62,553 nt of DNA from an uncultured Alphaproteobacteria bacterium (GTDB lineage Bacteria; Pseudomonadota; Alphaproteobacteria; HIMB59), in NCBI GenBank assembly GCA_902538085.1, contig CACBDV010000004.1, forward strand, positions 1 to 62,553, read 5' to 3'. Below the pieces are notes generated by a model. The model searched no databases and was not told the DNA's origin. It saw only the letters and a program-made list of their open reading frames with translations. Shown piece by piece: positions 11,062-19,465 of the stretch; within the stretch, counting starts at the first letter, position 1, and each line of letters begins with the position of its first letter. The translations under genes and the position numbers were made by a program.

Positions 11062-11909
11062 TGAAAAATCAAAGTTTTTACCAATCGATATTACAAAATT
11101 CCATTCTTGTCATAAAAGTAAGTGGTAAGATTTGTGATAACCAAGATAATATCGATAATGTTATAAGCGACATAAAAGAATTGTTGAATTCTATTTCGAA
11201 GTTAAAAGTTGTTTTAGTTTTTGGATTTGGACGACAGCTAGATAACTATATGATCAATGTACATGGTATTGAGCCAAAAAAAATAAATGGTAGAAGAGTA
11301 ACATCTCCTACAGACATAGAGGCAGCCAAAAAAATATCCGGTCAAATTTTAATAGATATTTTTAGCTTGAGTTCACGATATAATATCAGAAACTTTCCAA
11401 TTCCTATTTCAAAGAAAGACTTTATTGCAGCAAAAAGGAGAGATGTAGTTGATGACATTGATTATGGTCAAGTAGGGGACGTCGTTTCAGTTGATGCTTT
11501 ACAAATTAAAAACCTATTTAAAGAACATGATATGATAATTATGCCAAGCCTAGTTTTAGATAAAAACACATCTGAAGTATTAAATGTTAATGCTGACACC
11601 ATAGCTACTGAATTAGCAATAAACCTCTCAGCCAGTAAGTTAATTTTTATCTCTGATGTCCCTTTTATCAAAGATACACAAGGAGAAAGAATTTCTGCTG
11701 TTGATGAAAATGTGGCAAGAAAACTATTTGATGAGAAAATCATTTCTAATGGGATGATTGTAAAAGTCGAGAACTCATTAAAAGCTCTAAATCAAGGTGT
11801 TCAAAAAATTCATATTATAAGTGGCGAAATAAAAAATGCTCTTATAAATGAGTTAGAGACAGAAGAGGGTATTGGTACTGTATTTCAAAAACAATCTTTA
11901 GATTATTGA
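11061..11909 (+). CDS. argB: acetylglutamate kinase-like (amino-acid kinase family)
   Basis: A 282-residue amino-acid kinase family protein. The C-terminal half is typical of ArgB: LNVNADTIATELA, KLIFISDVPFIKD, NGMIVKVENSLKAL, and ELETEEGIGTVF. The N-terminal phosphate loops deviate. The usual KxGGxxM reads VIKVSGKI, and the usual HGGGPxI reads VFGFGRQL, so the Gly-Gly pairs are broken. NGRRVTSPTD keeps the substrate Arg. It probably phosphorylates N-acetylglutamate or a related acyl amino acid, but the altered loops leave room for another substrate. It overlaps argC by one base and ends 2 bp from the convergent argD. Confidence 0.78.
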   Translation: MKNQSFYQSILQNSILVIKVSGKICDNQDNIDNVISDIKELLNSISKLKVVLVFGFGRQLDNYMINVHGIEPKKINGRRVTSPTDIEAAKKISGQILIDIFSLSSRYNIRNFPIPISKKDFIAAKRRDVVDDIDYGQVGDVVSVDALQIKNLFKEHDMIIMPSLVLDKNTSEVLNVNADTIATELAINLSASKLIFISDVPFIKDTQGERISAVDENVARKLFDEKIISNGMIVKVENSLKALNQGVQKIHIISGEIKNALINELETEEGIGTVFQKQSLDY

Positions 11910-11911
11910 AA

Positions 11912-13066
11912 TTACAACGATTGAGTTATTATCTTTATTGCCTTTCTTATTTCTCCACTTGAAACAATTAAAGGTGGTGTAAGACGGATTATGTTTCCTT
12001 GTATTAGAGTTGAAATAAGGCCGTTTTTTGACATTTTTTCATATGTTTTTAATGCGATTTGATTATTTTTAAACTCAACACCAGCCATAAGACCCAAACA
12101 TCTTGTATCAACTATTTTATCTTTATGTAGATGGTGCATTTTCTTAATTAGACTAGATAGTAAATTACCATTAATCAGTACTTTATTTAAAAAACTTTTA
12201 GTATTTATAGTTTTAAATACATTATATGAAACTCTTGTTTGAAGCATACCACCTCCAAAAGTTGAGCCATGAAAACCAGTAGAAATAATTTTGGATATAT
12301 ATTTTTTTACTATTGTAGCACCTATGGGGATGCCTGAACCTAGGCCTTTTGCAGAGGTTATGATATCTGGATTGACACCGTAATGTTTGTAAGCAAATAT
12401 TTTACCAGTTCGACCTATACCACCTTGTATTTCATCCCCAATAAGTAAAATTTTCTTATTTTTACATATCCCTTTTATAGCTTTTGCAAAATTCTTACTA
12501 CAAATATTTATACCTCCGTCTCCCTGAACAAATTCAATTATGATTGCTACCGTTTTTTTATTTACTAATTTTTTAAGATGAGAGACATCATTAAACTTGC
12601 AAAATTTTACTTTCCCAGGAACAGGACCAATATTCGATTTATATTTTTTATTACTACCGACGGATAAAGCCCCAATTGTTCTCCCATGAAAAGAGGAGGT
12701 CATTGCTATAATCTCATCTTTACCATTTTTACTACCGTAATTTCTCGCAATTTTTAGAGCAGCCTCAATACTCTCGGCACCAGAGTTAGAAAAGAATACA
12801 TCCCCTTTATTGGAATTATCAGATAGTAACTTAGATAATTTAGTTTTAAATTCATGTATTTGTGATCCTGACAGATGAGTAATTCCTGTTTTAAGTTGAG
12901 TTTTAAGGCTATTTTTAATTACTGGATGATTATATCCAAGAGAATTTACAGCAACCCCTGCTGAGAAATCTAATAATTTTCTTTTATCAGAGGTGTATAA
13001 ATAACATCCATTACCCTTTACCACTCTAAAATTACTAAATTTGTATGTTTTTAATAAATTATTCAT
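11912..13066 (-). CDS. argD: acetylornithine aminotransferase (class III)
   Basis: A 384-residue class III aminotransferase. Visible are LLDFSAGVAVNSLGYNHP, the FFSNSGAESIEAALK phosphate-binding segment, SSFHGRTIGALSVG, GDEIQGGIGRTG with the cofactor Asp, and TSAKGLGSGIPIG with the Schiff-base Lys near residue 240. Length and spacing fit ArgD/AstC. It converts N-acetylglutamate semialdehyde to N-acetylornithine, the step after ArgC, and lies tail to tail with the ArgB-like gene. It follows lysR on the minus strand by 45 bp. It is Lys-rich and AT-biased like its neighbours. Confidence 0.87.
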   Translation of the reverse strand: MNNLLKTYKFSNFRVVKGNGCYLYTSDKRKLLDFSAGVAVNSLGYNHPVIKNSLKTQLKTGITHLSGSQIHEFKTKLSKLLSDNSNKGDVFFSNSGAESIEAALKIARNYGSKNGKDEIIAMTSSFHGRTIGALSVGSNKKYKSNIGPVPGKVKFCKFNDVSHLKKLVNKKTVAIIIEFVQGDGGINICSKNFAKAIKGICKNKKILLIGDEIQGGIGRTGKIFAYKHYGVNPDIITSAKGLGSGIPIGATIVKKYISKIISTGFHGSTFGGGMLQTRVSYNVFKTINTKSFLNKVLINGNLLSSLIKKMHHLHKDKIVDTRCLGLMAGVEFKNNQIALKTYEKMSKNGLISTLIQGNIIRLTPPLIVSSGEIRKAIKIITQSL

Positions 13067-13111
13067 GTTTTTTTTATGTATATTTTTAATAAAAAAAGAA
13101 AATTTTGATAG

Positions 13112-14005
13112 TCAAAATCTCCATTGGCTTATTTTATTCATAAGAAAATCTCTAAAAGCTATAAGTTTTAAACTCCCTTTTAGATTTTCATGATAAACCA
13201 TATGAACATCGTAACTTGGTCCTTCTATATCTGGTAATACTTTAACAAGATGGGCTTTATGTTGGGCCATATAATCAGGTAATGCAGCCAAACCTGCACC
13301 AGTTTCAACAGCTACTAATAAACCATATAAATTATTAATTGTAATATGAGGTCTTCTATTTTTTTGGTTTTTTTTAACACCAGTCTTCAGTATCCAATTG
13401 GTGTCAGAAAGGGGGGATGGTTTTCCAATGCCATATGTAATTAATCTATGACTATTTAGTTCTGATCTTCTCAAAGGCATACCCATTTCATTTATGTAAT
13501 TCGCAGATCCATAAATATGGTATTTAATTGTTGCTATGTGCTTTGAAACCAAATCTAAATGTCTTGGTTTTCGCATCCATAAACCAATATCATAATCTTG
13601 GCGAAGCATATCTTGCTCATCTTCAGAATAGTTTAGTTTAAGATTAATTTCTGGGTATTCATGAATAAATTCATTGATTCTTGGGCTTAGCCACATCGAT
13701 CCAAAAGCAACTGTAGTATTAATGGAGAGGTTACCAGTGGGAACTGACTTATATTCAACTATCTTTTTTTCTATAGAATTTAAATCAGCAAAAATTTTTT
13801 CAGTTTCTTCAAAAAGATAGGAACCTTGCTCTGTTAGAGTTATACCTTTTGTGTGTCTTTTAAATAGTTTGGTTTTTAAACTATGCTCAAGAGATTGAAT
13901 TTGTCTAGTAATAGCAGATTGACTAAGGTGAATAGTATCCATAGCTCTAGAGATACTACCTGCTGTAGCTACGTGATAAAATGTTTTAAGTCTATCCCAA
14001 TCCAT
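13112..14005 (-). CDS. LysR-family transcriptional regulator
   Basis: A 297-residue LysR regulator. The helix-turn-helix is at residues 1-60 (DWDRLKTFYHVATAGSISRA, then SQSAITRQIQSLE and LFKRHTKGITLTEQG). The effector domain follows from about residue 90, with the typical LSPRINEFIHEYPEINL. The start overlaps the end of the TolC-like gene by 14 bp, so it belongs to the GGT-mazG-tolC unit. argD follows by 45 bp and may be cotranscribed. The target and ligand are not evident; the divergent arrangement usual for LysR genes is absent. Confidence 0.88.
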   Translation of the reverse strand: MDWDRLKTFYHVATAGSISRAMDTIHLSQSAITRQIQSLEHSLKTKLFKRHTKGITLTEQGSYLFEETEKIFADLNSIEKKIVEYKSVPTGNLSINTTVAFGSMWLSPRINEFIHEYPEINLKLNYSEDEQDMLRQDYDIGLWMRKPRHLDLVSKHIATIKYHIYGSANYINEMGMPLRRSELNSHRLITYGIGKPSPLSDTNWILKTGVKKNQKNRRPHITINNLYGLLVAVETGAGLAALPDYMAQHKAHLVKVLPDIEGPSYDVHMVYHENLKGSLKLIAFRDFLMNKISQWRF

Positions 14006-15266
14006 TAATAATTGTATTTAGATCCCCGTTTAGTATTAGAATATCTATTAAATAATATTTTTTTGAAGATTTCAAATCTAATAAAATGTTATGAGCATCA
14101 TTTAATTCATTCTTACTTTCAATAAGTTGTGTAATATCTATTTTTTGGGCTTTATATAAAATTTCATTACCTTGTAATTTTAATTCTAAGCTATCAATTA
14201 TTTTTTCTTGGTTGTTTATTTTATTTAAATAAAAATCATAATTGTTCCAAGACTCTAAGTAAGTATTAAGTAAGTCTCTCTTTAAGTCTTTATGCTCTAA
14301 TAATTTTTTTTGATAATTATATTCCTCAATATCAAAATTATTTTCATCTTTAAATCCATCATAAATAGGAACGCTTAAAGATAGTGATAAGGATGAAGAC
14401 CTTCTATGATCAATTGCTGCAGAATAATTATCGCTCTCACTTAGGGAATAGGTTAGGTCAACAGAAGGTCTCAAATCTTTTTTACTCATCTCTAGTTCAG
14501 GTAAATATGTATTTTCAATAAAAGAGAGATATTGGCCATAAGAGGAATTCATCAATTCTGAAAATAATTTCTTACTAATTTGTGCATTAGATACGTCTAT
14601 CACATAATCAAAATTTACATCTTCATCATAAATATCTAGATCAAGTAACTTACTAACTTGAAGCATCAAATTATCTATTTTTCTATCATAATCTAAAGAC
14701 ACAGATTGTGCTTCTAATAGTTCATTTTCTAAATCTAATACTTCTGTTTTTGTAATTCTGTTTGCCTTAAATAATATTTCAGCCTCTAAGACTTTTTTCC
14801 TATAAAATTCTAAATTCAGTTGTTGATTTTTCTTTTTAAAAATCAATGTCTGTAAATTACTATAACCATTTAGGAGTTCTTTGATTAATAACTCTTTTTG
14901 ATACTCTCTAAGATAGTCAAACGCTTGATTTCTAGTTTGCGTAGTAATTAAATTTAACTGGCTAAACCCACCGTTATAGAGGTTCACTGTGGCGCTTAAT
15001 GTATGAGTATTTGAGTTAAGTGTAGAAGTAGAATTAGTACTAGTAGTACTGTTTGAAACATTAAATGAATAATCAATTTCTGGTATGTAGAGTGTATCGG
15101 CTAATTCTAAATTTTTTTCATCAATTAGATTATCATACTTAAATTTAGAATTTGTTTCATTTTTTTCGACGAGAATTTTTATTAAATCAGTGATTTCATA
15201 GGATAAGATACCTTTTGAAAAAAATAAAAAGAATGTACTTAAAAAAATTATTTTGATTTTTGCCAT
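13992..15266 (-). CDS. TolC-like outer-membrane efflux protein
   Basis: A 424-residue secreted protein. The N-terminus MAKIKIIFLSTFFLFFSKGILS is a signal peptide. The body shows the two-fold repeat of long amphipathic helices and strands of outer-membrane factors: YIPEIDYSFNVS and NLYNGGFSQLNL in the first half, DLRPSVDLTYSLSESD and SVPIYDGFKDENN in the second. TolC proteins form trimeric exit ducts for type I secretion and RND/ABC efflux. No HlyD-type adaptor or pump is in the window, so the partner is encoded elsewhere. It overlaps mazG by 19 bp and lysR by 14 bp. Confidence 0.8.
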   Translation of the reverse strand: MAKIKIIFLSTFFLFFSKGILSYEITDLIKILVEKNETNSKFKYDNLIDEKNLELADTLYIPEIDYSFNVSNSTTSTNSTSTLNSNTHTLSATVNLYNGGFSQLNLITTQTRNQAFDYLREYQKELLIKELLNGYSNLQTLIFKKKNQQLNLEFYRKKVLEAEILFKANRITKTEVLDLENELLEAQSVSLDYDRKIDNLMLQVSKLLDLDIYDEDVNFDYVIDVSNAQISKKLFSELMNSSYGQYLSFIENTYLPELEMSKKDLRPSVDLTYSLSESDNYSAAIDHRRSSSLSLSLSVPIYDGFKDENNFDIEEYNYQKKLLEHKDLKRDLLNTYLESWNNYDFYLNKINNQEKIIDSLELKLQGNEILYKAQKIDITQLIESKNELNDAHNILLDLKSSKKYYLIDILILNGDLNTIINGLG

Positions 15267-16021
15267 TCTTTCTCCAAATTATTCAAATTCCATTTCAATT
15301 TTTTTTTATTCATTGTTTTTTCCATTTTTTTAAATCTTTTCTCAAATTTCCTATTAGAGTCCCTAATTACTGTTTCAGTATCTAGGCCTAATTTTCTTGA
15401 TAAATTAATACATGAAAATAATAAATCTCCTAATTCCTCTTTAATTTTTCTCTTATTATTAACTTTCATTTCATTTGAAAGTTCATTTAATTCCTCTTTC
15501 ACCTTCTTTAACGTTCCATTTGCATTTTTCCAATCAAATCCCTCTTTTGCGGCTCTTTTTTGAAGTTTAAGTGAACGAGTAACAGCAGGTAGGTTTACAC
15601 TTACACCATCTAAAACAGAGTTAGCACCTTTCTTTTTTCTTTCAAATTTTTTTTGTGTTTCCCAAAAATCATTAACATCTTGAACAGTTTTGATTGACTC
15701 ATCACGCATAAAAATATGAGGATGACGAGATTTCATTTTTTTTACACTTGTATCAATGACATCATCAATAGAAAATTTCTTTTTTTCAGCAGCAATAACT
15801 GAGTGATAAATAACTTGTAGTAATAAATCGCCAAGTTCTCCTTCTAGCTCTTTGTTATTATTTGACTCAATTGCTTCGATAACCTCATAAGCTTCCTCTA
15901 AAGTATACTTTGCTAATGATTTGGAAGTTTGTTGTATATCCCATGGACATCCATTTTTTGGATTTCTTAGTCTCTTAACTACATCAATTAAATCATTTAA
16001 TTTGTTCTTTTTTTTTACCAT
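15248..16021 (-). CDS. mazG: nucleoside triphosphate pyrophosphohydrolase MazG
   Basis: A 257-residue protein with tandem MazG domains. The first opens with RLRNPKNGCPWDIQQT and carries the metal-binding EEAYEVIEAI and EGELGDLLLQVIYH (the EExxE...ExxD pattern) near residues 40-70. The second has VKEELNELSNEM and KEELGDLLFSCINLSRKLG near residues 170-210. SRHPHIF is also conserved. It hydrolyses non-canonical or excess NTPs to NMP and pyrophosphate. It overlaps the GGT-family gene upstream by 7 bp and the TolC-like gene by 19 bp. Confidence 0.93.
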   Translation of the reverse strand: MVKKKNKLNDLIDVVKRLRNPKNGCPWDIQQTSKSLAKYTLEEAYEVIEAIESNNNKELEGELGDLLLQVIYHSVIAAEKKKFSIDDVIDTSVKKMKSRHPHIFMRDESIKTVQDVNDFWETQKKFERKKKGANSVLDGVSVNLPAVTRSLKLQKRAAKEGFDWKNANGTLKKVKEELNELSNEMKVNNKRKIKEELGDLLFSCINLSRKLGLDTETVIRDSNRKFEKRFKKMEKTMNKKKLKWNLNNLEKEWQKSK

Positions 16022-17766
16022 GCTAATGCCTGTGCTTGAAATATTTGACTCTTATAACTTCTAATATCTGCATATGCATCATAAATTTTATCTTGTTTTC
16101 TAGCGCATAAAATAAAACCTTCGCTCCAGTCTGTAGTTTTAAGGCATTTATGTCCTTTTTTATTTAATTGAGAAATAAAGGGCGAAAGTCGCTCTTCTAA
16201 TAATAATTGTTTCAAATTTGGATCATGAGGGTGAAAAAAAGCAGGTAAATGCTCTGATGAAACCCTGGGTTCATTTAAAGCTTGGTCAATAGGCATATTT
16301 GAAAATATATAATTCATTAAAAATTGTGCTTGCCATTGATCTTGAGCGTCACCGCCCATAGTCCCACAACTTAAAATTTCTCTCTTTTTTTGATTGATAA
16401 TCAAAGTAGGGCTCAATGTTGTCCTTGGTTGTTGTACAGGTGCTATAAAATTTACGTGACCTGGTTTTGATAAATAAAACGTCATTAATCTATTACCTAG
16501 GGGAAATCCTAATTCATTGATTACTTCATTAGATCTGATCCATCCACCACTTGGTGTGCACGAAATAGCATTATTATCTTTATCTACAATACTTATATGA
16601 ACTGTGCCAGCGCCCCATGGTTTAATATCATTTTCAATTGGGAGTAATGATTTCTTGGATAGGGGGTTCCCTGGAATTATAGAGTCAATTGCCTTATCTT
16701 TAATTAATTGCATTCTTTTATTAAGGTAAGAGTCATCTAATAAGTGATTTGCTTTGACTTTTGAATTGTACTTCCCAGTAAAATACATCTCTCTGTCAGC
16801 AAAAGTTAATTTTAAAATTTCTGTAAATTTATGAATATCACTAGCTGAATTAAGTGATTTAATTTTTTGTTTGTTAAGCATTTTCAACATCATTAAACTA
16901 GTCAATCCTTGTCCCCAGAAATTAGTTTTATGAACTTGGTAATCACCATATTTTTCTGAAATTGTTTTTTCAAATTTCACATTAAAATTTTCAAAATCTT
17001 CTTTTGAAAGTAGCCCTTCATTTTTTTGTGAATATTTTAAAATTGAGTTTGCAACATCACCTTTATAAAAAGCATCATGCAATTTATTAAATTTATTATT
17101 TCGAGATCCTGTAATCCTTTTCTCGTAATTACCAAGATAATCAATTAAGTTTGCGTAAGCCGAATTTCTGAATAAACTTCCTACTTTTGGAATTTTATTA
17201 TTTTTTAAATATAATTTAGCAGAATTTTTCCACTCTCTTATAAATTTACCTTTTAGACTTTTTAACCCAAATTTATTTTGGTTTATTATTCCTGTGTGTA
17301 AAGGATATCCTTCTTTTGCGTATTCTTTTGCATATTTAGAAATAGTCCTAAAATCTAATGTTCCATATAATTGTAACATTCTAAAAATACTAGAAAATGC
17401 TGCTGGAACTCCAGCACATAATACTCCTTCATCTGGAACTTCTGTAAAACCCCTGGTAACTAAATTTAAAAAATTAAATTTTCTTGGCGATAAAGTATTT
17501 CCATTTAACACAACAGGGTTTTGGTTTTTGGGTTTTAATATCATCACACCTTCACCACCCATTCCAAACATTTGAGGATTTACAAGACCTTCAACTAACA
17601 TTGCTCCAGCAGCAGCATCAAATGCATTACCTCTGTCTTGATTTAAAATATTATAGGCTGTCATTGAGGATAAATTTGAATGTGTTGCTACTGCACCATT
17701 AGTACCAGAGTAACTAGGTATAAAACTATTAGAGTTATTATCTTCAATTCTATAAGATCTATTCAT
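16015..17766 (-). CDS. gamma-glutamyltransferase-family Ntn hydrolase
   Basis: A 583-residue member of the gamma-glutamyltranspeptidase family. The N-terminal part has NAFDAAAGAMLVEGLVNPQMFGMGGEG. The autocleavage site is in WGAGTVHISIVDKDNNAISC (Thr as new N-terminal nucleophile), near residue 387. The small-subunit signature TTLSPTLII and GTMGGDAQDQWQAQFLMN follow. There is no signal peptide, unlike the periplasmic GGT of E. coli, so a cytoplasmic acylase or glutathione/gamma-glutamyl hydrolase role is possible. It heads an operon with mazG, a TolC-like gene and lysR, and is divergent from a thioesterase gene. Confidence 0.82.
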   Translation of the reverse strand: MNRSYRIEDNNSNSFIPSYSGTNGAVATHSNLSSMTAYNILNQDRGNAFDAAAGAMLVEGLVNPQMFGMGGEGVMILKPKNQNPVVLNGNTLSPRKFNFLNLVTRGFTEVPDEGVLCAGVPAAFSSIFRMLQLYGTLDFRTISKYAKEYAKEGYPLHTGIINQNKFGLKSLKGKFIREWKNSAKLYLKNNKIPKVGSLFRNSAYANLIDYLGNYEKRITGSRNNKFNKLHDAFYKGDVANSILKYSQKNEGLLSKEDFENFNVKFEKTISEKYGDYQVHKTNFWGQGLTSLMMLKMLNKQKIKSLNSASDIHKFTEILKLTFADREMYFTGKYNSKVKANHLLDDSYLNKRMQLIKDKAIDSIIPGNPLSKKSLLPIENDIKPWGAGTVHISIVDKDNNAISCTPSGGWIRSNEVINELGFPLGNRLMTFYLSKPGHVNFIAPVQQPRTTLSPTLIINQKKREILSCGTMGGDAQDQWQAQFLMNYIFSNMPIDQALNEPRVSSEHLPAFFHPHDPNLKQLLLEERLSPFISQLNKKGHKCLKTTDWSEGFILCARKQDKIYDAYADIRSYKSQIFQAQALAW

Positions 17767-17804
17767 TACGCATAAAGTTTAGTATTAATAATTAAGTTAA
17801 ATAG

Positions 17805-17822
17805 TTTATGAAATTTCATAAA
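17805..17822. promoter_or_regulatory. perfect 18-bp palindrome between divergent genes (operator candidate)
   Basis: The 18 bases tttatgaaatttcataaa equal their own reverse complement. The site is centred in the 94-bp gap between the GGT-family gene (starting 17766, minus) and the thioesterase gene (starting 17861, plus), where it could control both. It could bind a dimeric regulator; the nearby LysR protein is one candidate but has no demonstrated link. Confidence 0.5.
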
Positions 17823-17860
17823 ATATTTCTTTTTTTAAAGATTGCATTATAAAGTTATAT

Positions 17861-18298
17861 ATGACCTGGAAGTTAATATCAAAATCTTCATATACACAAT
17901 TACTTGGTGAATTAGAGACAAAATCAGAAAATAATCAGGATAAATATCGAATGTTTGTTACTGAAAAACATCTTAACTCAGGAAAATTTGCACATGGAGG
18001 TTTCTTAATGTCTTTTTTAGATAATGTTATGGGGAATGCTGCTTATAAGTCTTTTGGGAATAAACCTTGTGTTACTATATCCATGAACACTCACTTTACA
18101 TTTTCAGCTCAAAAAGGAGATGAACTAATAGGCTTACCAACTATAGAGAGAATGACTAAAACACTATGTTTTGTTAATTGTAAAGTCTTTTCAAAAAATG
18201 AAATTATTGTTTCTGGAAGTGGTATATGGAAATTAATTAAAACTTCATCTATTAAATCTGTTAAAGACAAAAAAGCAGATGATGATGGTGGTTGGTAG
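17861..18298 (+). CDS. PaaI-type hotdog-fold acyl-CoA thioesterase
   Basis: A 145-residue hotdog-fold protein. The sequence LNSGKFAHGGFLMSFLDNVMGNAAY contains the HGG turn and the Asp of the long helix that carry catalysis in PaaI/YbgC-like thioesterases. SMNTHFTFSAQKGDEL matches the following strands. It probably hydrolyses an acyl- or aryl-CoA, with unknown specificity. The ATG at 17861 is the first base of the conserved N-terminus. An 18-bp palindrome lies 38 bp upstream. The MFS gene follows after 18 bp. Confidence 0.78.
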   Translation: MTWKLISKSSYTQLLGELETKSENNQDKYRMFVTEKHLNSGKFAHGGFLMSFLDNVMGNAAYKSFGNKPCVTISMNTHFTFSAQKGDELIGLPTIERMTKTLCFVNCKVFSKNEIIVSGSGIWKLIKTSSIKSVKDKKADDDGGW

Positions 18299-18316
18299 CT
18301 ATTTAATTAATCGATT

Positions 18317-19465
18317 TTGAAATTAAAGAGTAATTTTTCAGAGGCTAATGCGTGCAAAGCATTATTTTTCTCAATTTCTTTTTTTGTTGGACTTTGGGCA
18401 GTAAGAATACCAGATATAAAAGATCAAATTAATGTCGATTATACAGGTATGGGATATTTGTTTGTAATTTTTTCAATTGGCTCTGTTTTAACTATGATAG
18501 TTACACCAAAAATAACACAAATATATCCCTCAAAACAAATCTCACTGTTATCAGGTCTTGCTATAAGCATTCTTTGGCTTTTAATTCCATTTGCTCAATC
18601 TTTTATGATTATGGCAATATTGAGTTTTATTTTCGGTATTTGTTACGGACTATTTGAGGTAATTCTTAATGTTCAAGCTACTTCTTTAGAAAAAAGATTT
18701 AAAAAACCTATGATGTCAGGATTTCATGCCTTTTGGAGTATTGGATTATTATCTGGATCTTTGTTAACTAGTTTATTTCTGGAATTTAAAATAAGCTTTA
18801 TAATAAATTCAATTATATTTGTAATAATCTTATCACCATTAATATTTCTAGGTAGTTTAACTATAAAACAAAATAAATCAGACTCTTTATCTATTTTGTC
18901 TATATTTTTCAATTGGCCCTTATTTCTTGTAATCTTATTTATTTTATCAATTACAGCAGTATTTTTGGAGGGTGGTACTGACTCTTGGGGTTCTTTATAT
19001 ATGAGAGATTACATTAATGCAGATGGTTTTAATATTGGACTTGCTGCTATAGCATTTAATGGGAGTATGGTTATTGGTAGATTAATTGGAGATAAGTTAA
19101 AAGAAATATTTGGTATTTATAATTTTCTTGTTTACTCAGTGATAGGTTCATTACTGGGTTCATTAATTATAGTTTTAAGTAGTTCTCTATCATTAGCAAT
19201 AATTGGTTTTATAATTGCTGGTTTTACTGTTTCTTCAATTATTCCTATTTGTTATACCTTTGGGTCTTCTATTAAAAATGTTAATGCTACGGTAGGGATA
19301 ACTATAATTACAATAGGTGTTTATGGGGTCTTTATGATTGCACCACCAGCTTTAGGTTATGTTGCTGATATCTTCGGTATTGAATTCGTCTATATTCCGA
19401 TGTTAATACTTTTTATAATATCGAGCATAATAGTAACTTCTCAACAAAAGTTGTTTAAGAATTAA
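18317..19465 (+). CDS. MFS transporter, YbjJ-like
   Basis: A 382-residue membrane protein with about 12 hydrophobic segments. The first is followed by GLWAVRIPDIKDQINVDYTGMGYLF, a pattern of the YbjJ/FucP-like branch of the major facilitator superfamily. The mid-protein segment EGGTDSWGSLYMRDYI marks the start of the second half. The substrate is not predictable. The start is a TTG at 18317, with homology beginning a few residues in. The end overlaps the convergent EamA gene by 4 bp. Confidence 0.78.
   Translation: MKLKSNFSEANACKALFFSISFFVGLWAVRIPDIKDQINVDYTGMGYLFVIFSIGSVLTMIVTPKITQIYPSKQISLLSGLAISILWLLIPFAQSFMIMAILSFIFGICYGLFEVILNVQATSLEKRFKKPMMSGFHAFWSIGLLSGSLLTSLFLEFKISFIINSIIFVIILSPLIFLGSLTIKQNKSDSLSILSIFFNWPLFLVILFILSITAVFLEGGTDSWGSLYMRDYINADGFNIGLAAIAFNGSMVIGRLIGDKLKEIFGIYNFLVYSVIGSLLGSLIIVLSSSLSLAIIGFIIAGFTVSSIIPICYTFGSSIKNVNATVGITIITIGVYGVFMIAPPALGYVADIFGIEFVYIPMLILFIISSIIVTSQQKLFKN

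Noticed and set aside
11468-11743. Minus-strand frame inside argB
   Set aside because: Shadow of a conserved gene; no start context and no motifs.
13992-15266. Complete type I secretion or RND efflux operon around the TolC-like gene
   Set aside because: No HlyD-type adaptor, ABC exporter or RND pump is encoded in the window.
17294-17702. Plus-strand open frames opposite the GGT-family gene
   Set aside because: They lie wholly inside a well-supported gene on the other strand and encode low-complexity, Cys/His/Leu-rich sequence without family motifs.
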